DNA from: DASQWC01 sp035640475
GTDB lineage: Bacteria; Actinomycetota; JAICYB01
Direction: 5' to 3'
NCBI GenBank assembly: GCA_035640475.1
Contig: DASQWC010000054.1
Location: forward strand, 1 to 7,192
Length of the DNA: 7,192 bases
Shown here: positions 1-6,479 of the stretch, one piece after another
Position numbering within the stretch: the stretch's first letter is position 1
How the letters are laid out: every line of letters begins with the position of its first letter
Notes under the pieces: model-generated
Database searches by the model: none
Seen by the model: only the letters and a program-made list of their open reading frames with translations
Told to the model about the DNA's origin: nothing
Program-made: the position numbers and the translations under genes

Positions 1-2300
1 TAGGAAACCTGTCGACGGCGGCGGCGTCGTCCCAGGGCTATGGCGGGCACGAGGAGGAGTGTCGTCGCCGTGATCCCGAAGCCGGCATCTAGGCCATACG
101 GGCGATATTCCAGCTCCACGCGGGAAGTCCCGGCCGGGACACGCACGGCGCGCAGATTGAAGTTCGCGCGGAGGACCGACGTCTCTTCGCCGTTTACACG
201 CGCGCGCCAGCCCCGGTCCCACATGCCGGAGATGACCATCCAGCCCGGCTCGGCCGCCTCGACCTCGTACGACTCGCTGTTTGTGCCGATCTCGACGACC
301 CGAGCGGGCGCCTCGACCGCGTCGTGCGATTCGTTGGTCGGCGGGATCTGGGCCTTCTTGGCCTCGTCGGGCTCGAGGATCACGACACGGCGATAGTCGA
401 ACGCCCTGTCGGCGAAGCGGCGAAGGGCGGCACGCCCGGTCTCCACACGCTCGACACGATGGACGATGTACGCGCCGGGCTGGATCCCGGTGAGGTCGAA
501 GATCTGCCCGTCGGGACCGGCGTAGATGCGCTTGAGGCGGATCGGAAGTCGTTGCGGACGCCACCACGGATCCTCGGCAATGTCGGGCGGTGCGTAGATC
601 GTCGTCACGCCTAGACGGGGCAAGAGGTCATACCGCGTGATGCTCGCGAAGTACGACGGGATAAAGGCGCCGTAGTGGGGAACGTCGAGAGCGTGATCAG
701 GGTCCTCGCCAGCGAGAACGCGGATCATCGTGACGGTCCGGTTCGGGACGATGCTCTCGTAGCCCGAGATGCTCTCAACATCGATGGCCGCCGCGACCCC
801 GCCCCACAGGACCGGAACGCGCCAGGGTAGCTCTCCGTAATCCCGCCGAAGTGGGAGCACCCGCTGCACTTCTGCCGGCGAACGATGTTCTCGATCACGA
901 TAGAGGGCTTGGACCGCTTCGGTTTCGGGATACAGAAACGCATCGTCCCGCGGCTGAAACGGTGGGTTGAGTTGACGCCCGTACGACATCAGCTGAACGG
1001 CGGTCGTGGCTATTGCGGCGATGCCGATTGCGCTGACCGCGAGCGCGCCGGCTCGACTCCGCCGGCGCATTGCTAGATGGTGGAGCGTGTCGAAGCCGAG
1101 ACCACCAAGCAACGCGACAGCGAATGACCAGAGAAAGAGCGCCCGGCCCAGCGGGCGGAAGTGCTCAAAGCCAGGAACGAAGCTGTAGGCGGCCCACGTG
1201 ACGGGCGTCCCGATCGTGACCAGAAACGTGCCGACTGCGAGCACGACGCCGAGCGCACTGCCCGGCCGCCGGCTGATCGTGCCGATCAGCGCCAGCAGCG
1301 CAGTCGCAGTACCGACGAAGACGAGCTCGTGAAGCAGATCGGCTGACACGGCCTCCGAGGACGGCCACAGCGCAGTGAGGAACGCATCGGCCGGAACATC
1401 GAAGTTGCGGACGACGTCCTCGTACGGAAGTGGCTCGCGCCCAGCGTCCGCTGCCATCAGCGCGGTCGGCACGAAGACGAGGGCCGCGGTTCCCATGGTC
1501 GCGCCGAGGGCGACCAATGGCGCCGTCACGCCGAATCGGAATCGAACGGGGTCCCGTGACCGGTACCAGCCGACGAGGTCGCAAAGGCCGTTTGCCGCGG
1601 CGTAGCCGAGAACCGTGGGAAAGACGAGCAGCGTCACCATCACGCTTTGAAAGCTGCATATCCCCAGAACGAGCCCAGCACCGAGCGCCCACCACAGCGA
1701 TCTGAGGCGGAAGGCCCGGTGCACACAGGCAAGCCCTGCGGGCAGCGCGACTGCGATGGCGGCGATGTACTCGAGCTGCAGCCAGCCGAACGTGTGGGAG
1801 CTAAACATCCACGCAACCGCTGCGAGCAGCGAGCCCAACAACCGTGCTCCCAACTCCCTCAGGAGCAGGTACATCAAGGCGCCGCTTAGGAAGACGTGCG
1901 ACAGCAAGAAAAGGTCATGGACCCAACTCGGCGACACGAGCGTCGAGAGGAGGAGCTTCGGCGGATAAAGACCGCCGCCCGCGCCGTTCGTCATAAACGG
2001 CGCGCCGGCGAAGCTGTAGCGGTTCCAAAACGGCAACGTCCCGTTGTCCAGGGCACGGTTAATCAGCACCTGCCAAGGGTGGAAGGCGTCGGCCTGGTCG
2101 CTCTGTGGGAAGGCGTCGGTGAATCCGTTCGGATGCGCCGCCCATGGGAACATCACAGTCTGGTGACCGGCTACGTCGGAGAATGTGGCGTCTACGCGGA
2201 AGATCGGGTTGAAGAAGCCGAGCGCGAGCAGCCCGACGAGTGCAATCGCCAGAACGTCGAGTCGTCGGCCGGAGACGCTAGGCCAGCGCTTCGTAGACAC
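1..2300 (-). CDS. YfhO-family polytopic membrane protein (GT-C-like), 3' end at window edge
   Basis: This open frame gives 766 codons from GTG at 2300 and has no stop before the left edge. The last two visible bases are TA, so the next base decides between stop and Tyr. The tail just before it (RRRRRRQVS) looks like a cytoplasmic C-terminus, so a stop right there is likely. TM1 is at about residues 14-34. The first outer loop carries YfhO/GT-C hallmarks: SDQADAFHPW (67-76), LPFWNRYSFAGAPF (89-102) and LYPPKLL (111-117). About eight or nine further hydrophobic segments follow to about residue 440, including one after FEHFRPLGRA (378-387). A soluble, presumably extracytoplasmic domain of about 300 residues precedes a last TM near 742-762. 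It ends in the YfhO-like stretch PGWMVISGMWDRGWRARVNG. Family knowledge: YfhO proteins are linked to glycosylation of surface polymers such as lipoteichoic acid in Bacillus. The donor and acceptor here are unknown. The GTG start overlaps the upstream aminotransferase by 23 bases. No strong ribosome binding site is visible, so the start is likely but not proven. Confidence 0.88.
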   Translation of the reverse strand, partial: MSTKRWPSVSGRRLDVLAIALVGLLALGFFNPIFRVDATFSDVAGHQTVMFPWAAHPNGFTDAFPQSDQADAFHPWQVLINRALDNGTLPFWNRYSFAGAPFMTNGAGGGLYPPKLLLSTLVSPSWVHDLFLLSHVFLSGALMYLLLRELGARLLGSLLAAVAWMFSSHTFGWLQLEYIAAIAVALPAGLACVHRAFRLRSLWWALGAGLVLGICSFQSVMVTLLVFPTVLGYAAANGLCDLVGWYRSRDPVRFRFGVTAPLVALGATMGTAALVFVPTALMAADAGREPLPYEDVVRNFDVPADAFLTALWPSSEAVSADLLHELVFVGTATALLALIGTISRRPGSALGVVLAVGTFLVTIGTPVTWAAYSFVPGFEHFRPLGRALFLWSFAVALLGGLGFDTLHHLAMRRRSRAGALAVSAIGIAAIATTAVQLMSYGRQLNPPFQPRDDAFLYPETEAVQALYRDREHRSPAEVQRVLPLRRDYGELPWRVPVLWGGVAAAIDVESISGYESIVPNRTVTMIRVLAGEDPDHALDVPHYGAFIPSYFASITRYDLLPRLGVTTIYAPPDIAEDPWWRPQRLPIRLKRIYAGPDGQIFDLTGIQPGAYIVHRVERVETGRAALRRFADRAFDYRRVVILEPDEAKKAQIPPTNESHDAVEAPARVVEIGTNSESYEVEAAEPGWMVISGMWDRGWRARVNGEETSVLRANFNLRAVRVPAGTSRVELEYRPYGLDAGFGITATTLLLVPAIALGRRRRRRQVS

Positions 2301-3510
2301 CTGCGACCACGCGCTCGATGTCCGAGTCCTGCATACCGACCCAAAGTGGGAGCCGGACAAGGCGGGCGCTCACGTCGACTGTCGTCCGAAGCTCCCCGGA
2401 TGCGCGGCCGTACCGACGCCCGGCCGGCGATTCGTGCAACGGCACGTAGTGGAAGACGGCATTGACGTTCCGCTCCGCAAGCAACTTGATGAGCCGGTCA
2501 CGGCTCCGGCCATCGGGAAGCAACAGGTAGTAGAGGTGCGCGTTGTGCCCGGCGTGCGCTGGCACGATGGGCCGCCTTAGGTTTCCCTCCGCCTCGAGGT
2601 CCGCGAACGCATCGTGGTACGCGTTCCAGATCCGAAGCCGATCCACGGTGATCGAGTCCACGTGGACAAGCTGGGCATAGAGGAAGGCAGCGTTGATCTC
2701 GCTCGGCGCGTACGACGACCCAAGCGAGACCCACGTGTATTTGTCGACCTGTCCCCGGTAGAACTGCTGCCGATTCGTGCCTTTCTCCTGGACGATCTCG
2801 GCGTCCGCCGCGAAGCGATCGTCGTTGATGAGCAGGGCGCCGCCTTCGCCGCAGCTGACGTTCTTCGTCTCGTGGAAGCTCAGCGCGGCGAGGTGGCCGA
2901 GCGAGCCGAGCGGACGCGCCTTATACGTAGAGAGCAGCGCCTGCGCCGCATCTTCGACGACATAAACGTCTTTTGCGGCAGCGACCGAGAGCAGCTCGTC
3001 CATGTCGCAGGCGACACCCGCGTAGTGCACCGGGACGATCACGCGCGTGCGTGGCGTCACCGCACTTCCCACAGCGTCGACGTCGACATTGAGCGTGTCG
3101 GGCCGCACGTCCACGAAAACGACGGTCGCGCCGCGCAAGGCGAAAGCGCCCGCAGTCGAGGAAAACGTGAACGAGGGCATGATCACCTCGTCACCCGGAC
3201 CGACCCCCAACAGGAGCGCGCACATCTCCAACGCTCCCGTGCAGCTGTGCGTCAGCAGAGCGGCGTGCGAACCGACGCGGTTCTCTAAGAGTTCGGCGCA
3301 GCGGCGGGAAAACGGACCGTTCCCTGAGAGGTGGCCGTTGGCGATCGCCTCGCGGATGTAGTCGAACTCGTCGCCCGTCGTCCGCGGCCGGTTGAATGGG
3401 ATGTGGGTCGGGCGCGTGCCTACCGTCGACTCGCCACCGCCAGGAGTGAGCCGCCGCTCGGCAGCGAGACCCCCGCGCGAATCAGTGACCGCTCGGCCGC
3501 CATCACGCAT
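2278..3510 (-). CDS. wecE: dTDP-4-amino-4,6-dideoxygalactose transaminase (WecE/RffA type)
   Basis: This is a PLP-dependent sugar aminotransferase of the DegT/DnrJ/EryC1/StrS (AHBA synthase) superfamily. It is predicted to convert dTDP-4-keto-6-deoxy-D-glucose to dTDP-Fuc4N using glutamate, in the cytosol. The similarity to E. coli WecE runs nearly end to end as I recall that sequence. Shared stretches include IPFN (37-40), PGDEVIMPSFTF (105-116), RVIVPVHYAGVACDMD (156-171), VVEDAAQ (184-190, Asp187 expected to pair with the PLP ring nitrogen), SFHETKN (211-217, Lys216 the Schiff-base lysine), EKGTNRQQFYRGQVDKYTW and AVFHYVPLH. The frame is 410 residues from ATG 3510, about 35 longer than E. 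coli WecE. The extra N-terminus is Gly/Arg-rich and overlaps the upstream methyltransferase by 91 bases. No ATG, GTG or TTG lies closer to the conserved IPFN, so the true start is uncertain. Substrate stereochemistry (Fuc4N or Qui4N) is inferred from WecE similarity rather than proven. Confidence 0.93.
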   Translation of the reverse strand: MRDGGRAVTDSRGGLAAERRLTPGGGESTVGTRPTHIPFNRPRTTGDEFDYIREAIANGHLSGNGPFSRRCAELLENRVGSHAALLTHSCTGALEMCALLLGVGPGDEVIMPSFTFSSTAGAFALRGATVVFVDVRPDTLNVDVDAVGSAVTPRTRVIVPVHYAGVACDMDELLSVAAAKDVYVVEDAAQALLSTYKARPLGSLGHLAALSFHETKNVSCGEGGALLINDDRFAADAEIVQEKGTNRQQFYRGQVDKYTWVSLGSSYAPSEINAAFLYAQLVHVDSITVDRLRIWNAYHDAFADLEAEGNLRRPIVPAHAGHNAHLYYLLLPDGRSRDRLIKLLAERNVNAVFHYVPLHESPAGRRYGRASGELRTTVDVSARLVRLPLWVGMQDSDIERVVAGVYEALA

Positions 3511-4286
3511 CCAAGAGCCGAGTCTACAAACGCCGGGCTTCGATACTCCGCCAGGGGGTCGAACCCTCGGCTTCGCCGCTGACGAAGCCGCGACAGCGCC
3601 ATCACGGGCAGGAGGAGCGTGACGAAAGACGTCAAGCGCATTAGGTCGAAGCCGGCGCGATTCAACTTAGCGACGAGCTCGCGGCGGACGTAGCGCCGGA
3701 CGTGGCGCGAGTAGTCGTCGACCGGGCTCCACAGCTTCGGATGCTGCGGAACCGTGACGAGGAGCCCGCCGGCCGGCCGGACCGCTCTGTGCAGCTCAGC
3801 CAGAACCTCTTGGTCTTCCTCGATGTGCTCGAGGACGTCGAACGCTCCGACGACGTCGAACTCTTGCGAGTACGGAAGCTTCCTCGCGTCGGCCTGCAGC
3901 AGCTCGGCGCTCGGCGCTCGAAAGGCGGCGGTCGCGAGGCCGGCCGGAAAGAGCTCGCTGCCGACAAGGCGGATCTGCGGAAAGGCGGACGCGACGCCGC
4001 TCAGCACATAGCCCGTGCCGCACCCGACCTCGAGCATCGACCGCGCGTGCGGGAAGTACGTTTCGAGCGCCCAGAGCACGAGCCGGTTCCGAGCACGGAA
4101 CCAAAAGCTCGCTACCTCGGCCGACGGGAGATGTTCAAACGACCGCTCGTCGAACCCGTCACCGGCTTCGGCCTCGCGAGCAGCGAACAGGCGGATCCCG
4201 TCCTGTTCGGGGGGCTCATATCCACACGCCGGGCACTCCCACCCCTCTCGGGAAAAGTTCCGACGACACGCGAGGCAGAGCTTCAT
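3420..4286 (-). CDS. Class I SAM-dependent methyltransferase with N-terminal zinc ribbon
   Basis: This 288-residue protein opens with a CxxC-x10-CxxC pair (Cys4, Cys7, Cys18, Cys21), which is a likely zinc ribbon. The Rossmann methyltransferase core follows. Motif I is LEVGCGTG at 85-92. An acidic residue (Glu111) follows strand 2 and would hold the SAM ribose. QADARKLPY lies at 131-139, DVLEHIEED at 150-158, and the motif-III-like GGLLVTVPQHP at 173-183. A hydrophobic stretch at about 218-234 could be a membrane-contacting helix. The C-terminus (AERSLIRAGVSLPSGGSLL, then AVASRR) resembles a recurring ending in polysaccharide-cluster methyltransferases. The acceptor is unknown; a sugar or polyprenyl-linked glycan is an inference from the neighbours. 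ATG 4286 overlaps the stop of the preceding gene as ATGA. There is no clear Shine-Dalgarno, so coupled reinitiation is likely. The 3' end overlaps the aminotransferase frame. Confidence 0.88.
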   Translation of the reverse strand: MKLCLACRRNFSREGWECPACGYEPPEQDGIRLFAAREAEAGDGFDERSFEHLPSAEVASFWFRARNRLVLWALETYFPHARSMLEVGCGTGYVLSGVASAFPQIRLVGSELFPAGLATAAFRAPSAELLQADARKLPYSQEFDVVGAFDVLEHIEEDQEVLAELHRAVRPAGGLLVTVPQHPKLWSPVDDYSRHVRRYVRRELVAKLNRAGFDLMRLTSFVTLLLPVMALSRLRQRRSRGFDPLAEYRSPAFVDSALGCVMAAERSLIRAGVSLPSGGSLLAVASRR

Positions 4287-5194
4287 CCGTCAACCGCGAG
4301 CGCTAGGCCGATGCCGGTCGCCCCGTAGCCGTTGCCGTTGTAGAGCATGTGCCGGATTCCACCCCGGTCGAAGACGACGGGGTACGCGACCATCTCGCTG
4401 TCCCAGCCACTGGGCGAGGGATCGAGACCCGCTTCGTCGTCCCGACGATCCCAACTCAGTCCGTCGAGTGACTCTGCATACCCGAGCCGGTACGCCTCGC
4501 CGCGAGAGCTGAACCACATCCGGTAGCGCCCGCCGTCAAAGACGACGCACGGACGAGCAATCGCATACTCGAACTCGTCGCGGTAGTCAATGCAGACGAC
4601 GCCATCTCGCTGCCACGAGAGCCCGTCACGAGACTCCGCGTACTTGATGTGGTAGTGATGAACAGGCGTCTCCTCGGTGGGCGCCCACCCCGTGCCCGAG
4701 ACGTACCACATCCTCCACACACCGTCCTCGACGATCACCCACGGCGAGGCGGTGAGATACGGGTCGACAGCATGACGCTCGAGGATCGGTGACAGCGAGG
4801 CGCGTGCGAACGAGGTGCCGTCGTCGTCACTTGTCGCGCAGCCCACGAAGAAATAGAACGGAACCGAGACACCGCGCGTCCAACCGGAGTAGTAGAGATA
4901 CAGCCGTCCTCCGTCCTCGACCAGGCACGACGTCGTCACACCCGCGTCATCGAACGAGCCGAGCTGGCCCGGCTCAAGCACCGGAACCGGTGAGTATTCG
5001 GGATCGGTGAGGTCCTTGCCCGCCGCGAAGACTGCTTTCGCGACGTACGAGCGGCCTCGTTCATCGCGTGTCGAGAAGTAAAGCTCCGTCTCTCCCTGGG
5101 ACAGGCTGCGCGGCACCGGCAGGGCTGCGTGAGAGCGCGCCCACGCGAGCGGTGGTGGTGCGGGGACGACAACGCCCGCCTTCTTCCAGCGCAC
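4283..5194 (-). CDS. Five-bladed beta-propeller glycosidase-like protein (GH43/GH32/GH130-type fold)
   Basis: GTG at 5194 shares its first base with the upstream stop (TAGTG) and gives 303 residues. The frame stays open upstream, but that part is only the shadow of the preceding gene. Repeating blade motifs are visible: LYLYYSGW (98-105), VWRMWYVSG (159-167), YAESRDGLSW (185-194), YRMWFSSRG (224-232) and YAESLDGLSW (239-248). This pattern is typical of the beta-fructosidase/arabinanase-like five-bladed propellers. Acidic residues that could be catalytic or ligand-binding are Asp82/Asp83, Asp144 (AVDPYL), Glu207/Glu209 before ARP, and Glu267 (SEMVAYP). Which of them act cannot be settled by eye. 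No signal peptide or membrane segment is present, so the protein should be cytosolic, which is unusual for a polymer hydrolase. A role in trimming, phosphorolysis, or binding of a sugar intermediate is possible. The propeller domain of GINT1-like sugar transferases is another possible relative. Function is unassigned. Confidence 0.8.
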   Translation of the reverse strand: MRWKKAGVVVPAPPPLAWARSHAALPVPRSLSQGETELYFSTRDERGRSYVAKAVFAAGKDLTDPEYSPVPVLEPGQLGSFDDAGVTTSCLVEDGGRLYLYYSGWTRGVSVPFYFFVGCATSDDDGTSFARASLSPILERHAVDPYLTASPWVIVEDGVWRMWYVSGTGWAPTEETPVHHYHIKYAESRDGLSWQRDGVVCIDYRDEFEYAIARPCVVFDGGRYRMWFSSRGEAYRLGYAESLDGLSWDRRDDEAGLDPSPSGWDSEMVAYPVVFDRGGIRHMLYNGNGYGATGIGLALAVDG

Positions 5195-5853
5195 TAGAAG
5201 TTCAGGTCCCAGCTCTTCTTGTCGAGCGCTTCGGTCCCGCGGACTGAGTAGACCTCTCCCTCCTGCGTGTCCTTCATGATCAGCGCACCGGCGCCGATGA
5301 CACACCGCGGCGCGACGGTGATCGCGTCGCGGAACGTCGCGTTGACGCCGACGAACGAGGAGCGGCCGATCGTCACGTTGCCGGAGATCACGGCGTGCGA
5401 TGCGATGAAGCAGTGGTCTTCGATCGTCGAGTCGTGGCCGATGTGGTTGCCACTCCAGAGGATCACGTTGTTCCCGATTCGGACGTTGGGCTGGATCACA
5501 TTCGCCTCAAAGACGAAGCAGTTGTCGCCGAGCTGAAGCTCGCCCCAATAGATCGCCTTCGAGTTGACGTATGAGATCAGTTCGTAGTCTCGGGCCTTGC
5601 ACTGCTCGTAGATTTCGGCCCGCGCCTCATTCACGCGCGAGAACCCGACCGCGACGAACATGGCGAACCGGTCGGGTGGGTGGCTCTCCCCAATGCGCTC
5701 GAACGAGACCACTGGGAGTCCATCGAGCTCGGATGACCCGATATACCGCTCATGGACACAGAAGCCGACAACGCGGTGGTCGCTGTCGGCATCGAGGTAG
5801 ACGCGAGCCGTCCGGGCGAAGTCGCCGATCCCGAAGATGACTACGTCGCTCAT
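5194..5853 (-). CDS. NeuD/PglD-family sugar O/N-acyltransferase (left-handed beta-helix)
   Basis: ATG 5853 overlaps the previous stop as ATGA and yields 219 residues, the usual size for NeuD/PglD/VioB-like enzymes. Residues 1-90 form a small Rossmann-like sugar-nucleotide-binding domain (VVIFGIGDFA at 4-13). From about residue 100 there are hexapeptide repeats of a left-handed beta-helix, including IQPNVRIGNNVILW (120-133), DSTIEDHCFI (141-150), ISGNVTIG (156-163) and APRCVIGAGALI (191-202). The region GNHIGHDSTIED (135-146) contains His140, which aligns by motif with the catalytic-base histidine of PglD-type enzymes. Family members move an acetyl group from acetyl-CoA to an amino or hydroxyl group of an NDP-sugar or sialic acid. 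With a WecE-type aminotransferase two genes downstream, N-acetylation of a dTDP-4-amino sugar is the favoured inference, but O-acetylation cannot be excluded. A longer in-frame opening upstream (to 6081) lies inside the preceding methyltransferase and is not real coding. Confidence 0.9.
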   Translation of the reverse strand: MSDVVIFGIGDFARTARVYLDADSDHRVVGFCVHERYIGSSELDGLPVVSFERIGESHPPDRFAMFVAVGFSRVNEARAEIYEQCKARDYELISYVNSKAIYWGELQLGDNCFVFEANVIQPNVRIGNNVILWSGNHIGHDSTIEDHCFIASHAVISGNVTIGRSSFVGVNATFRDAITVAPRCVIGAGALIMKDTQEGEVYSVRGTEALDKKSWDLNF

Positions 5854-6479
5854 TGCATGCGAACGATCATCGTGAACTCCCACAACCCATAGTCCTGCAG
5901 GAGCGCGACATGGCGTGTGAAGCGCACGATGCATTGGTCGAACAGCTCGCACGGGTCTCCGTAGTAGAGGTCGGGCCGCATCTTCTCCGGTTCGGCGTAG
6001 CTGGTGAGCATGTTGAAGGCGAAGCCCCGGGCGCTGAGCTGGGCGAGCTTGTCGATCGTCTCCAAGACGTAGACGCGCCACTCAGCCTCGGGAACGTCGA
6101 GCTTGACGTTGAAGATCCCACTCGCGACCGTGTAGTCGGCCGGCCCGAGATTGCTCTCGTGCGCGACGAACACCACGTCCGGCGGCCGCTCGTAGGTCTC
6201 GCGAGCGTGCTCGAGCATCGAGGCCGAGAGATCGAAGCCCCTGTAGACGACGTTCGCGTTACGCCGAATCAGGTAGGGCGCCAAGGCGCCGTAGCCACAC
6301 CCGTAGTCGTTGAGCGAGAACCGGCCAGGTTCGTCCTCCACCAACCTGAGCAGCTGCCGGAACCGCAGTTCCTGTGAGGCCGCCGAGTTCCAGTCGACCC
6401 CGCGCGCGGTCGCCCCGTGTTCGGCGAAGCGTCCGCTGTAGTACCGCTCGACGCGGTCGAGGATCGACTCAGCGGCCAC
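5850..6479 (-). CDS. Class I SAM-dependent methyltransferase
   Basis: GTG 6479 gives 209 residues and overlaps the WbqC gene by 11 bases. A GAG-containing stretch lies just upstream. The N-terminal segment has YYSGRFAEHGATARGVDWNS (13-32). The SAM-binding motif I is LNDYGCGYGAL (56-66). The post-motif acidic residue is Asp83 in YRGFDLSASMLEHA (79-92). ADYTVASGIFNVKL, roughly residues 114-127, is the strand 4 region. Together these mark a Rossmann class I methyltransferase. It has no membrane segment and no zinc ribbon, and it is clearly different from the second methyltransferase in this operon. The acceptor is unknown. Its position between a WbqC gene and a sugar acyltransferase suggests modification of a sugar nucleotide or of a WbqC-handled group. 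That is inference from context only. Confidence 0.88.
   Translation of the reverse strand: MAAESILDRVERYYSGRFAEHGATARGVDWNSAASQELRFRQLLRLVEDEPGRFSLNDYGCGYGALAPYLIRRNANVVYRGFDLSASMLEHARETYERPPDVVFVAHESNLGPADYTVASGIFNVKLDVPEAEWRVYVLETIDKLAQLSARGFAFNMLTSYAEPEKMRPDLYYGDPCELFDQCIVRFTRHVALLQDYGLWEFTMIVRMQ

Noticed and set aside
1272..1290. Perfect inverted repeat with 8-bp arms and a 3-base loop (GCTGATCG / CGATCAGC).
   Set aside because: It lies deep inside the YfhO coding frame (encoding part of a membrane helix, LIGTIS) and has no U-tract, so it is not a credible terminator. Short palindromes of this size occur by chance in GC-rich coding DNA.
1165..1695. Minus-strand open frame of 176 residues within the YfhO region.
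   Set aside because: It is a shifted frame of the membrane protein. The true frame is continuous through the whole region and carries the hydrophobic segments and conserved motifs.
1896..2465. Plus-strand open frame of 189 residues across the wecE/YfhO junction.
   Set aside because: It is antisense to two supported genes, is arginine-rich and shows no domain.
2614..3288. Plus-strand open frame of 224 residues opposite wecE.
   Set aside because: It lies wholly inside the well-supported aminotransferase, has an Arg/Asp/Val-rich composition typical of GC-rich antisense frames, and shows no motif.
3702..4328. Plus-strand open frame of 208 residues opposite the zinc-ribbon methyltransferase.
   Set aside because: It is an antisense shadow of a clear, motif-bearing gene in GC-rich DNA. 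Its translation is charged and of low complexity with no recognisable domain.
5195..5305. Upstream extension of the propeller protein frame to 5305.
   Set aside because: It overlaps the conserved C-terminus of the acyltransferase, and the added residues are Arg/His/Gly-rich without similarity to the fold. GTG at the TAGTG junction fits the operon pattern.
5854..6081. Upstream extension of the acyltransferase frame to 6081.
   Set aside because: The added 76 residues are a shadow of the preceding methyltransferase. The ATG at 5853 starts exactly at the NeuD/PglD N-terminal strand.
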